A stretch of DNA of 64,000 bases from assembly GCF_037072025.1 (NCBI RefSeq), contig NZ_JAXHDD010000023.1, forward strand, positions 1 to 64,000, written 5' to 3'. The translations under genes and the position numbers were made by a program. Position 1 is the first letter of the stretch. Each line of letters opens with the position of its first letter. The notes beneath the pieces were generated by a model, which was given only the letters and a program-made list of their open reading frames with translations, was not told the origin of the DNA and ran no database searches. Positions 25,790 through 34,591 of this stretch are shown in pieces. The DNA is from Pseudogracilibacillus sp037072025 (GTDB taxonomy: Bacteria; Bacillota; Bacilli; Bacillales; Amphibacillaceae).

Positions 25790-26848
25790 ATGGAAACAGA
25801 TATTAACGTTAGAAAAACAGAACATATTAGACTATGTTTGACGGAGCAAGTAGAAGGTGTAAACAAATCTACGGGACTAGAAGGAATATCATTTATCCAC
25901 AATGCTTTACCTGAAATCAATTTTAATGATATCCAATTAAAAACAACATTTTTAAATAAACAGTTGAAAGCGCCTTTTCTTGTTAGTTCAATGACGGGTG
26001 GATCGGATCTAGCAGCAAAAATAAACATTAACTTAGCAACAGCTAGTGAAGAAAAAGGCTGGGCAATTGGATTGGGATCCACAAGAGCACTCCTAGAAAG
26101 TAAAGCACATGAAGAATCTTTTCTTATCAGAACCCATGCGAAAACCGTACCTTTAATCGCAAACTTAGGGGCTGTTCAATTCAATTATGGATACGGGGTA
26201 GAAGAATGCCAACGTATTATTGATCGAACAGAAGCTGATTCTCTCGTTCTCCATTTAAACAGCCTTCAAGAGGTTGTTCAAGATGAGGGAGATCTGAACT
26301 TTGAAAATTTATTACCTAAAATTGAAGAAGTATGCAAAAAAATTACGGTTCCTGTTGGTGTTAAAGAGGTAGGCTTCGGAATTGACGGAAGTGTTGCTAA
26401 AAAGTTACATGATGTAGGGATTGCATATATTGATGTAGCCGGTGCTGGTGGAACATCGTGGAGCCAGGTTGAGAAGCTACGTTCCAAAGACCCGCTCAGA
26501 AAAGCCGCTGCCGAAGCGTTTAACAATTGGGGAATCCCTACAAAAGACTGTATCGTATCTGTTAAAAGTGAACTTCCGAAAACTCCAATCGTTGCCAGCG
26601 GTGGAATGAAAACCGGACTTGATGCGGCTAAAGCGATCACTATTGGTGCGGATATCGTTGGTTTTGCACGCAGCTTATTACAGGCTGCAACAGAATCGGT
26701 ACAAGCGGTTATGGAAGTGATGGATCAAATTGAATTTGAAATGAAAATGACGATGTTTGGTATTGGTGCAATAGATCTTGAGGCTTTAAAAAATACAAAT
26801 CGAGTTAACATTATGGGACGATCATTATTGGATGATACAAACATATAA
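25790..26848 (+). CDS. fni: Type 2 isopentenyl-diphosphate isomerase (FMN/NADPH)
   Basis: A 352-residue type II IPP isomerase. It interconverts IPP and DMAPP in the cytoplasm. Features are the N-terminal RKTEHI, SSMTGGS (FMN contact), HLNSLQE with the substrate-binding His and Gln, DVAGAGGTSW, and ASGGMKTGLDAAKAITIGAD for the FMN phosphate. The ATG at 25790 follows AAGGGATG. It is a single gene, with a 267-bp gap before it in which I see no gene. Confidence 0.93.
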   Translation: METDINVRKTEHIRLCLTEQVEGVNKSTGLEGISFIHNALPEINFNDIQLKTTFLNKQLKAPFLVSSMTGGSDLAAKININLATASEEKGWAIGLGSTRALLESKAHEESFLIRTHAKTVPLIANLGAVQFNYGYGVEECQRIIDRTEADSLVLHLNSLQEVVQDEGDLNFENLLPKIEEVCKKITVPVGVKEVGFGIDGSVAKKLHDVGIAYIDVAGAGGTSWSQVEKLRSKDPLRKAAAEAFNNWGIPTKDCIVSVKSELPKTPIVASGGMKTGLDAAKAITIGADIVGFARSLLQAATESVQAVMEVMDQIEFEMKMTMFGIGAIDLEALKNTNRVNIMGRSLLDDTNI

Positions 26849-26992
26849 ATGATAGAATGAACAGTGCTCTGTACTTTAGTTTTATGCTTTTTAAAGAATT
26901 GATAAATTGTTCTCTTTTTCTAAGCAGAATACTGTATGGGCAAGGAAAGATTATGATAAAATACGCTTTAGAACGTGAACGAGGTGTAGAAA

Positions 26993-27682
26993 GTGAAAAT
27001 TGAAATATGGTCTGATTTTACTTGCCCTTATTGCTATGTTGGTAAAAAAAAATTAGAATTAGCAATTGAACAATTTGAACATAGACAATTTATTCAAATT
27101 GAATTTAAAAGTTATGAATTAGATCCTAATGTCTGTTTAGATTCGATTGAAGAAAAAATAAAGAAGTATGATATTCCAAATGAAAAAAAGCAAGAAATGA
27201 GAAGTCATGCGGAAGAAATTGGTTTAATTATTAATTTTGAAAGTCTCGTAGAAACAAATACATTTAATGCCCATCGTCTTGTTAAATATGCTGAAAAACA
27301 AGGTAAAGAATTAGATGTAATTGATCTATTATTTAAACGATATTTTAGAGATGGAGAAAATATTGGGGATAAAAATGTCCTATTATCGATTGCTGAAGAA
27401 GCGGGTTTAGATGATAAAGAGGTCGACTCTCTCTTATGTTTAAATAAATACGGAAGAGCAGTTCAAAACGATGAGTTAATTGCAAAAGAAATAGGCATAG
27501 AAGATGTTCCTTTTTTCATTTTCAATGAACAACTTGCGGTATCAGGCGTTCAAACTATTGAAATATTTAAAAACGTACTTGAAGAAACATGGGAAGAGTG
27601 TAAAGGACATTTAGACGTAAAAAAGGGCACTGAACAATGTTGTAAGTCCTATTGTGTTGGAGACGATTGTGATCAATTGTAA
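26993..27682 (+). CDS. DsbA-family (FrnE-like) thiol oxidoreductase
   Basis: A 229-residue cytoplasmic thioredoxin-fold protein of the FrnE type. The active site C11-PYC14 is in WSDFTCPYCYVG. A cis-Pro region is EDVPFFIF, and the C-terminus carries extra cysteines (QCCKSYCVGDDC). No signal peptide is present. Such proteins are disulfide isomerases or glutathione-S-transferase-like enzymes. The Cys-rich tail is unusual and may bind metal. The GTG start follows GAGGTG. A good terminator follows. Confidence 0.85.
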   Translation: MKIEIWSDFTCPYCYVGKKKLELAIEQFEHRQFIQIEFKSYELDPNVCLDSIEEKIKKYDIPNEKKQEMRSHAEEIGLIINFESLVETNTFNAHRLVKYAEKQGKELDVIDLLFKRYFRDGENIGDKNVLLSIAEEAGLDDKEVDSLLCLNKYGRAVQNDELIAKEIGIEDVPFFIFNEQLAVSGVQTIEIFKNVLEETWEECKGHLDVKKGTEQCCKSYCVGDDCDQL

Positions 27683-27938
27683 GATGTGAATAATTAGTGA
27701 ATAAATTTGAAACAACTAACAAATGATCAGAATGCGTTGGTTGTTTTTTTTATTATCTATAAAAATAGATCGAATAGTCCTGCGGTGCTTTCGTGCCTAG
27801 TTCTCTGTGTAAAAGAGACTTGTAGCAATTTTAGAACCCTAGTTTTAATTCGTATCTAAATGTGAAAGATAAAAAAGGATAAAAATGTAATATGAAGTAA
27901 TTCAGTTGCGCGCCCTAATTAATTTTGGTATACTCAGG
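27683..27938. other. Intergenic stretch, terminator then nothing recognised
   Basis: AACAACTAAC (27711-27720) pairs with GTTGGTTGTT (27735-27744) and runs into eight or more T's, a terminator for the DsbA-family gene. The rest, up to the Fur-box promoter, shows no gene I can support. Confidence 0.65.
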
Positions 27939-27971
27939 TTGACGTACTAATTGATAATGAATATCATTATT
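27939..27971 (+). promoter_or_regulatory. Fur-box promoter 1
   Basis: TTGACG (27939-27944), 17-bp spacer and TATCAT (27962-27967) form a promoter. GATAATGAATATCATTATT at 27953-27971 matches 16 of 19 Fur-box positions and covers the -10. Another GATAAT-rich stretch follows at 27989-28006. Iron-dependent repression is expected. Confidence 0.8.
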
Positions 27972-27998
27972 ATTTAGATTAATTCGTAGATAATAATG

Positions 27999-28357
27999 AT
28001 GATAAATAGAGAGATTAAATATGAACTTCGTTATTTAGTAAAAATATTAACTATATTATCGGTTACATCAGTTTTTATTGGAAGGTGAGAAAGTATAAAA
28101 TTTTCTTACTTCATAAGTGCAACTTTGGCTTTCGCCATAAAGGCTTGTCGATAAGCCTAGTTTTCTAAATGTAACAGATCTTTCTCCAACTGATTTGTTG
28201 AACTTAATAGAAGAGCAAGCCGAAGTCTTACTTGTAAGTAGAATTCCAAGATTTCTATACTGATTGCTGGTGCAATAACACACCATCAGGATATTATTAT
28301 TAACTTTGTTGTTGATAATTAGTTCATTTATTAAATACCTAAAGAAAGTAGGGCGAT
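27999..28357 (+). pseudogene. FecCD-type siderophore permease gene broken by repeat B
   Basis: The ATG at 27999 opens a frame containing ELRYLVKILTILSVTSVFIG. It then runs into a repeat B copy at 28086. Immediately after the repeat, 28171 resumes with VTDLSPTDLLNLIEEQAEV, then LLVSRIPR, and after a small frameshift SILIAGAI. Together this is the expected N-terminus of a YclN-like iron-siderophore permease. Most of the later membrane helices are missing. A final hydrophobic LTLLLIISSFIKYLKK segment runs into the ATPase start and may be the end of a second permease. The gene cannot make a transporter. Confidence 0.75.
28086..28170 (+). repeat. Dispersed repeat B, copy inside the permease gene
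   Basis: GAGAAAGTATAAAATTTTC, then ATAAGTGCAAC, a GGCTTTCGCC/GGCTTGTCG-type hairpin, and GCCTAGTTTTCT. The flanking permease frame stops and resumes at its two ends, showing it as an insertion of about 85-90 bp. Confidence 0.8.
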
Positions 28358-28360
28358 GAG

Positions 28361-29131
28361 ATGATCGAAATTAAAGGACTGACAAAGAGATATGGAAATA
28401 AATCTGTCGTAAAAGATGTATCGGTTCAAATTAAGCCTAAAAAAATTACGTCGTTTATCGGACCAAACGGTGCAGGGAAATCAACGTTACTCTCCATGGT
28501 AAGCCGACTGCTTGATGCAGACACTGGAGATGTGTTACTTGATAAAAACAATATAAAGAATATGAAATCTAATGAATTTGCTAAGCGTATTGCCATTTTA
28601 AGACAAGCAAATTTTTTCAATGTAAAACTAACGGTTCGACAATTAGTGTCGTTTGGTCGTTATCCATATTCAAAAGGTCGTCTGAATAAGGAGGATAATC
28701 GCATCGTCGATCAAGCGATTGAATATTTAAATTTAACAGATATCCAACATAAATTTCTAGATGAACTGTCTGGCGGTCAAAAGCAACGTGCATTTATTTC
28801 CATGGTTATTGCCCAAGATACAGAATATATTTTACTGGATGAGCCATTGAATAATTTGGATATGAAGCATTCTGTACAAATTATGAAAATATTACGTAAA
28901 CTTGTCGATGAGTTAGGTAAAACAGTTGTGATCGTATTACATGATATTAACTTTGCTTCTGTTTATTCAGATCAAATCGTAGCATTGAGAGATGGACGTC
29001 TTGTAAAAGATGGTCCAACACACGAAATTATTAATTCAGAGGCATTAAACGAAGTCTATGATATGCATATTCCAGTTCATATGAAAAATGGTTGTCGTTT
29101 TTGCGTATACTTTGATTCTCAAATAGTTTAA
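28361..29131 (+). CDS. Iron-siderophore ABC transporter ATPase
   Basis: A 256-residue FecE/YclP-type ATPase. Walker A GPNGAGKST is near residues 34-42. A TVRQLVSFGRYPYSKGR segment is typical of siderophore importers, followed by signature LSGGQKQR, Walker B YILLDEPL and the switch His in VLHD. It is preceded by the wrecked permease gene and Fur-box promoter 1. Its intact reading frame suggests that it still works, presumably with the binding protein and permeases encoded at 29754-32901, which have no ATPase of their own. Confidence 0.9.
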   Translation: MIEIKGLTKRYGNKSVVKDVSVQIKPKKITSFIGPNGAGKSTLLSMVSRLLDADTGDVLLDKNNIKNMKSNEFAKRIAILRQANFFNVKLTVRQLVSFGRYPYSKGRLNKEDNRIVDQAIEYLNLTDIQHKFLDELSGGQKQRAFISMVIAQDTEYILLDEPLNNLDMKHSVQIMKILRKLVDELGKTVVIVLHDINFASVYSDQIVALRDGRLVKDGPTHEIINSEALNEVYDMHIPVHMKNGCRFCVYFDSQIV

Positions 29132-29280
29132 AAGCAGGCTAACCGTTCCGAACTTCCAGAAGCCAAGTTGAGACATTAACTGTTTTCCTACAAATCTCCA
29201 AACTTCATGCTTTCTCAATGAATACCATTTGGGGAAAACATCTTCTCTATGGCAACTTTACTTAGGAGGATACAACTAAT

Positions 29281-29400
29281 TTAAAAACAAAACGATTAAT
29301 CGACCCCGTGCGTGCTTCTTTCATAGGGAGCACGCATGTCTATGATGTGGAACATAGTTTCAACCAAATGATTGTATCTTTTCAAGAAGCTTGTGTTTAA
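29281..29400 (+). other. Possible 39-residue frame behind a strong ribosome site but no start codon
   Basis: AGGAGG at 29264-29269 stands 11 nt before a TTA codon at 29281. An open frame continues (KTKRLIDPVRASFIG, then FNQMIVSFQEACV) to a stop at 29400. TTA is not a start, so this may be a decayed small gene, or the ribosome site may be a remnant of a lost gene. The rest of 29132-29552 holds an imperfect hairpin at about 29308-29335 and nothing else I recognise. Confidence 0.25.
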
Positions 29401-29552
29401 ACGGTTTCTTCCATTGTTTAAGTTACTATTCTTACATGAATCATTTTATCATCGAATCTGTAGTTGAGAATGGAATGGGAATAATGGAATTTTTAAGCTG
29501 GTGATTATTGTACAAGGTATAAGATTAAAAATTTCAAACTTTCAAAATACAG

Positions 29553-29614
29553 TTGACAATGTTTTTTGATTTGATATACTCTAAATAGATTAATTGAGAT
29601 TGATTATCAATATC
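29553..29614 (+). promoter_or_regulatory. Fur-box promoter 2
   Basis: TTGACA (29553-29558), 16-bp spacer, TATACT (29575-29580). GAGATTGATTATCAATATC at 29596-29614 matches 15 of 19 Fur-box positions and sits just downstream of the -10. It drives the binding-protein/permease genes. Confidence 0.75.
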
Positions 29615-29753
29615 AATGTTTTGTTTTGTCTTTGTGCACTATAGTGAAATAAGTATTATTTAAATCATGTACTAAAATATAACATAGATATTAATTTCAT
29701 CAATTCAATAGTCTAAACTTCTAAAAATTTACATAAAGGGAGAATTAAAAGAT

Positions 29754-30809
29754 ATGAGAAAATCCAATATTTTCAGATTTACTTTTATTATAGCAATTTT
29801 CGCGATTTTCACTTTGATGTTGGGAGCTTGTTCAAATTCAGGTAATGAAACGGATGATGCTGATGAGCAAGTAAATGATTCTACTGAAACGGATGAAGAA
29901 GCAGGGGGTTCTTCCGAAGATACAACGATTGAAATCACTGATGCGCATGGAACTGTTACAGTCCCGGTAAATCCAAAGAATGTGGTTGCTTTAGATAGTA
30001 GAACTTTTAAAACATTATCTGATTGGGGAATTGAATTAGCTGCTGCTCCAAGGGATTTAATACCTGCAGATATACCATATGCAGATGATGAATCAATTCA
30101 AAACATAGGAAACCACCGTGAACCAAATCTTGAAATTATAGCAACTGTTGACCCTGAACTTGTAATTGTTGGTCAAAGATTTGGCGACTATTATGAAGAT
30201 ATAAAAGAATTAGTGCCAAATGCAGCTGTTATTGATCTTAATTTTGATGTTTCCGAGGAAGCGGATACTCCTGGAGACAATTTAGTAAATGGATTTAAGG
30301 ATGCTACAACCACTTTGGGACAAATTTTTGATAAAAATGAAGAGGCTGAAAAGTTGATAGCCGATTTTGATCAAGCTATTGAAGATGCTAAATCAGCGTA
30401 TAATGGAACGGATACAATTATGAGTGTTGTCGTATCTGGTGGAGATATTAATTTTTCAGCTCCTCAATCTGGTCGTGTTTGGGGACCATTGTATGATATT
30501 TTCGACTGGACTCCTGCATTAGAAATTGAAAAAGCTTCTTCAGACCACCAAGGTGATGATATTTCTGTTGAAGCAATAGCAGAAACTAATCCTGATTGGA
30601 TTTTCGTAATGGACCGTGATGCTGCGATATCTTCTACAGAAGATGCAGTTCCTGCTCAAGATGTAATCGATAATGCACCTGCTCTTCAAAATACAACTGC
30701 TATTACTGAAGAACAATTATATTATGCACCAGCGGACACTTACACAAATGAATCAATTCAAACTTTTATAAAGATATTTGAAGATCTTGCTGATATTTTA
30801 GCTGAGTAG
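29754..30809 (+). CDS. Siderophore-binding lipoprotein of an iron ABC importer
   Basis: A 351-residue periplasmic-binding-fold lipoprotein. The signal peptide ends in the lipobox LGAC at about residue 26, followed by an acidic, Ser/Thr-rich linker. From about 60 comes a FecB/TroA-type fold (VALDSRTFKTLSDWGIE, LEIIATVDPELVIVGQR). It resembles YclQ/FatB binding proteins for catecholate-type siderophores. It is secreted and anchored to the outer face of the membrane, delivering ferric siderophore to the two permeases encoded next. It is Fur-controlled by the box at 29596. Confidence 0.87.
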   Translation: MRKSNIFRFTFIIAIFAIFTLMLGACSNSGNETDDADEQVNDSTETDEEAGGSSEDTTIEITDAHGTVTVPVNPKNVVALDSRTFKTLSDWGIELAAAPRDLIPADIPYADDESIQNIGNHREPNLEIIATVDPELVIVGQRFGDYYEDIKELVPNAAVIDLNFDVSEEADTPGDNLVNGFKDATTTLGQIFDKNEEAEKLIADFDQAIEDAKSAYNGTDTIMSVVVSGGDINFSAPQSGRVWGPLYDIFDWTPALEIEKASSDHQGDDISVEAIAETNPDWIFVMDRDAAISSTEDAVPAQDVIDNAPALQNTTAITEEQLYYAPADTYTNESIQTFIKIFEDLADILAE

Positions 30810-30827
30810 TATAGGAGAGTAACTATA

Positions 30828-31841
30828 GTGCCTAAAAATAGAATGCTGAAAATGTTTGGGGCTGGGAATTCCCAGCCCCAACGTTATAATCATCAAAAAA
30901 TATGGACGAAACCTTTTATTTTAGCAATCATTGTTGTTATTATTCTAGGGATTATTTCTATGTTTACTGGAGTTTATGATATTCGAGGACAAGAGGATGG
31001 AATGGAGATGTTTTTCATCACTCGTATTCCAAGGACAGCTTCACTAATGTTGACTGGAGCTGCAATGGCGATGTCAGGACTCGTCATGCAGCTTATAACA
31101 CAGAATCGCTTAGTTGAACCTACGACAACCGGAACAATTGAATGGGCAGGTCTGGGGCTGGTTATTGTTTATTTATTATTCCCTGCGCCAACTTTAGTTC
31201 TAAGAATGACTGGAGCAATCATTTTTTCCTTTATAGGAACGATGGTTTTCTTTTTGTTTTTAAGAAGAGTTAAACTTCGTTCTTCTTTAATTGTCCCGAT
31301 TATTGGAATAATGCTTGGAGCGGTTATTTCTGCAATTTCCACTTTTATTGGACTCGCTTTTCAAATGTCGCAAAGTGTGGAAACATGGTTTGTAGGCTCT
31401 TTTGCATCGATTCAAATTGGAAGATATGAATATTTATGGCTGATTGTTGTAATTACTTTTCTTATTTTTATCTATGCTGATAGATTGACTTTAGCTGGAT
31501 TAGGAGAAGATGTTACAACAAGTCTTGGAGTGAGTTATAATAAGATTGTTCTTATAGGTACTGGCCTTATTGCTTTTGCAGTTGGAATTGTTGCGGCTGT
31601 TATTGGAAACTTACCTTTTTTAGGTTTAATTGTGCCAAATATTGTTTCCATGTTTAGAGGAGATGATCTTAGGAGTAATTTGCCTTGGGTATGTGTGTCT
31701 GGAATGGGGGCGCTGACCATCTCTGATATAATATCCCGAACAATTATAAAACCGTTTGAAGTGCCTGTCTCGTTGATACTTGGAACAGTGGGCGCAGTTG
31801 TATTTATTGTTATTTTATTGAGAAGAAGGAGGCTAGGATAA
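30828..31841 (+). CDS. Iron-siderophore ABC permease, first subunit
   Basis: A 337-residue FecCD-family permease with about nine membrane helices. The family blocks RIPRTASLMLTGAAMAMSGLVMQ, QNRLVEPTTTGTIEW and the ATPase-contacting GNLPFLGLIVPNIVSMFRGDD are present. It has an unusually long 30-residue cytoplasmic N-terminus. GTG start at 30828 after AGGAGAG. The YclN-like wreck at 27999 is homologous to its N-terminal half, so this is the surviving counterpart. Confidence 0.9.
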   Translation: MPKNRMLKMFGAGNSQPQRYNHQKIWTKPFILAIIVVIILGIISMFTGVYDIRGQEDGMEMFFITRIPRTASLMLTGAAMAMSGLVMQLITQNRLVEPTTTGTIEWAGLGLVIVYLLFPAPTLVLRMTGAIIFSFIGTMVFFLFLRRVKLRSSLIVPIIGIMLGAVISAISTFIGLAFQMSQSVETWFVGSFASIQIGRYEYLWLIVVITFLIFIYADRLTLAGLGEDVTTSLGVSYNKIVLIGTGLIAFAVGIVAAVIGNLPFLGLIVPNIVSMFRGDDLRSNLPWVCVSGMGALTISDIISRTIIKPFEVPVSLILGTVGAVVFIVILLRRRRLG

Positions 31842-31845
31842 AAAA

Positions 31846-32901
31846 TTGGAATATATTAATAAGAAACATGTCGAAATTGATTCTAGCCTTCAAAATAAAA
31901 GTAGAGCAGCTAAAGCTTTTCGTTCTAAGAAGGATGAAAAACGTTATTGGATATTGCTGACAGCGTTGATTGGATTGGGCGTTCTTTCTTCGTACGGACT
32001 TTTAGTTTATAACAATCCAGTTCCAGTAGATTCGCCTTCTTTTATCCCCGTCGTAAAAAGAAGAATGGTAGCTATTACTGCAATGATTATTGCTGCAATT
32101 TGTCAGAGTATGGCGACCGTTGCTTTCCAATCGGTTACGAATAATCGGGTTATAACTCCTTCACTTTTAGGATTTGAAGCACTCTACTCTACCATTCATA
32201 CAAGTACAATGTTTTTCTTTGGTGCTAGTGTATTTATAGGTTATAGTGGCACTGGATCATTTATATTTCAAGTGGTTGTTATGGTGTTGATGTGTTTGAT
32301 ACTTTATGGGTGGTTGCTTTCTGGAAAGTATGGGAATTTACAACTTATGCTTTTGGTTGGAATCATTATCGGAACTGGGCTAAGATCTCTGTCAACTTTT
32401 ATGAGAAAACTGCTTGCACCGGCTGAGTTTGATATTTTACAGGCAAAATTGTTTGGTTCTGTCAATAATGCGGACTCAGGTTATTTTCCGATTGCAATTC
32501 CAATAATAATAATTGTAGGATTTCTTCTTTTTGCTTATTCTAAGAAATTAAATGTATTGTCGCTCGGAAAGGATATCTCTAAATCCTTGGGAGTTAATCA
32601 TCAATTCAGTATAATTTATGTTCTTGTATTAGTTTCTATTTTAATGTCAGTCTCAACGGCTTTGGTTGGGCCACTTACTTTCTTCGGGTTTTTGGTTGCA
32701 ACTTTGAGTTATCAGTTGGCGCCAACTTATGATCATCGCTATATTTTTCCAATGGCTCTTGCTATCGGATTTTTAATACTAACTGGGTCATATTTTATTA
32801 TGTACCATGTGTTTAATGCTCAAGGCGTAGTATCAATTATTATCGAAATTGTTGGTGGATTAACATTTTTAATTATAATTTTAAAGAGGAAGACTTTGTG
32901 A
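31846..32901 (+). CDS. Iron-siderophore ABC permease, second subunit
   Basis: A 351-residue FecCD-family permease (YclO/FatC-like) with about nine helices. Signatures are VKRRMVAITAMIIAAICQSMA, TPSLLGFEALY and GPLTFFGFLVATLSYQLA for ATPase contact. The first 35 residues are a charged cytoplasmic extension. TTG start at 31846 with GGAGG upstream. It should heterodimerise with the preceding subunit. A terminator hairpin follows at 32928. Confidence 0.9.
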   Translation: MEYINKKHVEIDSSLQNKSRAAKAFRSKKDEKRYWILLTALIGLGVLSSYGLLVYNNPVPVDSPSFIPVVKRRMVAITAMIIAAICQSMATVAFQSVTNNRVITPSLLGFEALYSTIHTSTMFFFGASVFIGYSGTGSFIFQVVVMVLMCLILYGWLLSGKYGNLQLMLLVGIIIGTGLRSLSTFMRKLLAPAEFDILQAKLFGSVNNADSGYFPIAIPIIIIVGFLLFAYSKKLNVLSLGKDISKSLGVNHQFSIIYVLVLVSILMSVSTALVGPLTFFGFLVATLSYQLAPTYDHRYIFPMALAIGFLILTGSYFIMYHVFNAQGVVSIIIEIVGGLTFLIIILKRKTL

Positions 32902-32927
32902 TAATTTGAGTTTACCAATACTTTTAT

Positions 32928-32985
32928 TCCTCATCTGTTAAAAGTCGTGCGTGATTGCTTTCAACAGAATTGAGGATATTTTTTT
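32928..32985 (+). terminator. Terminator of the siderophore operon
   Basis: TCCTCA-CTGTT pairs with AACAG-TTGAGGA across a long loop and runs into seven T's. Confidence 0.65.
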
Positions 32986-33046
32986 GCTGTCTGTCTTAGG
33001 GAGCGAGAGCGCTAGGCCTTTCTAGACCGAGTGTCACGAGCGCAAC

Positions 33047-33132
33047 CTATAATGGGTTTTTAAAGATTCCACGCCCAATCATAATTCCATCCACACCGTA
33101 TTGTTCGACGATCAGGTATATCTCCGTTAATC
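33047..33132 (-). pseudogene. Scrap of a tRNA-dihydrouridine synthase (dus) gene
   Basis: The minus strand reads INGDI and, after a short frame-breaking deletion, VEQYGVDGIMIGRGIFKNP before a stop at 33047. This is the FMN-phosphate-binding end of the Dus barrel. No other part of the gene is present nearby, so it is a relic of about 85 bp. The stretch before it (32986-33046) shows nothing I recognise. Confidence 0.75.
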
Positions 33133-33186
33133 GTTAAGAGAGTCTGCGGAGCTATTTTATCCCGAAGTTTCTAGATTTATGGAATC

Positions 33187-33221
33187 AATTCCCAATGTGC
33201 ATCTACATTGGGAATTTTTTT
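33187..33221 (+). terminator. Strong terminator hairpin ahead of pst
   Basis: AATTCCCAATGT pairs perfectly with ACATTGGGAATT around a 6-nt loop, followed by seven T's. It may have belonged to a lost gene or shields pst from upstream reading. Confidence 0.8.
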
Positions 33222-33465
33222 CTTTGTTCGTAAATGAATAGATAAATTTACAATGTCTAGTTTAAGGATGTGGGTCAACCACTCCTTCCATTCGTCAATA
33301 TACGTATATCCGAGCCTTGTTTTTACACTTACAGGCAGTCCACCTATTCAAGTTCATTTTCTTATAAAATGTACTATATTTCCCAGTCTACTAGCTCAAT
33401 GTGAACAGAGAAAGAACGTCATATTCATTCATAAAGGAAACGTTTTGGTAAGTGTCTTTATAAAA

Positions 33466-33519
33466 TTTACATCTTCTTTACATTAAATTAATCGTTAATA
33501 CACATTCGAGTTTTATACT
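33466..33519 (+). promoter_or_regulatory. Pho box and promoter of pstSCAB
   Basis: TTTACA, TTTACA, TTAATC and TACACA begin at 33466, 33477, 33488 and 33499, an exact 11-bp spacing, as in Bacillus PhoP-binding sites. A TATACT -10 follows at 33514-33519. Activation by PhoP under phosphate starvation is expected. The stretch 33222-33465 before it has no supported gene. Confidence 0.85.
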
Positions 33520-33561
33520 GATGTTGAAGTTAAAAATCTTTCAAAGGAGAGGAATCAAAGA

Positions 33562-34557
33562 ATGGAGCTTAAAAAATTGTGGGGGCTTTTAGTTATTGGA
33601 GTATTAGCTGTTGTTTTAGTAGCTTGTCAGAGTTCAGATTCAGAAAGTAAAGAGTCAAATGAAACAGCAGAAAAGAACGAAGAACAAGTGAAAAGTGATA
33701 GTACGGATCTTGAAGGCAGTGTCGTAATTGATGGTTCAGGAACAGTGTACCCTTTAATGGCAAAAATTGCAGAAGAATATATGTCGACAGAACAAGAAGG
33801 AGTTTCTGTAGAGGTTGGTCGAGCAGGAACTAGTGCAGGGTTTGAAAAGTTTTTAGTAGAGAATGGTACAGATTTTAACGACGCTTCTAGAGAAATAAAA
33901 GATGAAGAAGTACAAAAAGCAGAAGAATTAGGGATTGAAGTAAAAGAACTTAAAGTTGCACTTGATGGTTTAACATTTGTGATCAATCCGGAAAATGATT
34001 GGGCAACTGAAATGACAGCAGAAGATATAAAGAAAATTTTCCTAGCTGATGGTGGAGTAACGAACTGGTCGGACATTAATCCAGAGTGGCCTGATGAGAA
34101 AATCAATACGTATGGACCAAATGAAAGCCATGGAACATATGAATTTTTCTTTGAAAATGTGTTGGAAGAACAAGATTTAGTCAACGACGTTAATTTACAG
34201 CAAGAATATTCAACATTAGTAAACTTAATAGCTGATGACAAAAATGGGATTGCATTTTTTGGATTTGGTTACTATGTGAACAACCAGGATAAACTTCAAG
34301 CAGTGCATGTTGACTTTGGGGATGGGCCTGTAGAGCCATCATTAGATACAATTGCTGAAGATGGGGATTATGCAGATTTTACAAGACCTGTTTTCACCTA
34401 TTTAAATGTAAATAACGCAAAAGAAAAAGCACAAGTACTTGACTTCGCCGAATATACCTTAGAAAACATCAATACATTTGCAGGTGAAACCGGATTTGCA
34501 CCGATTCCTAATGAAGAAATCCAAGAGAACTTAGAGTTTTTAGAAGGTCTAGAATAA
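33562..34557 (+). CDS. pstS: Phosphate-binding lipoprotein PstS
   Basis: A 331-residue substrate-binding lipoprotein. Lipobox LVAC at about residue 23, an acidic Ser-rich linker, then the PstS fold with IDGSGTVYPLM near 57 and RAGTSAGFEKF, both phosphate-contact loops. Anchored outside the membrane, it delivers phosphate to PstCA. First gene of the pst operon behind the Pho box; AGGAGAGG precedes the ATG. Confidence 0.95.
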   Translation: MELKKLWGLLVIGVLAVVLVACQSSDSESKESNETAEKNEEQVKSDSTDLEGSVVIDGSGTVYPLMAKIAEEYMSTEQEGVSVEVGRAGTSAGFEKFLVENGTDFNDASREIKDEEVQKAEELGIEVKELKVALDGLTFVINPENDWATEMTAEDIKKIFLADGGVTNWSDINPEWPDEKINTYGPNESHGTYEFFFENVLEEQDLVNDVNLQQEYSTLVNLIADDKNGIAFFGFGYYVNNQDKLQAVHVDFGDGPVEPSLDTIAEDGDYADFTRPVFTYLNVNNAKEKAQVLDFAEYTLENINTFAGETGFAPIPNEEIQENLEFLEGLE

Positions 34558-34591
34558 ATAATACTAAATTTATCAGAAAGGAGGTTTCTTT

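Noticed and set aside
33253..33486. 77-codon plus-strand frame before pstS
   Set aside because: It ends inside the Pho box, has no ribosome site and does not resemble a protein.
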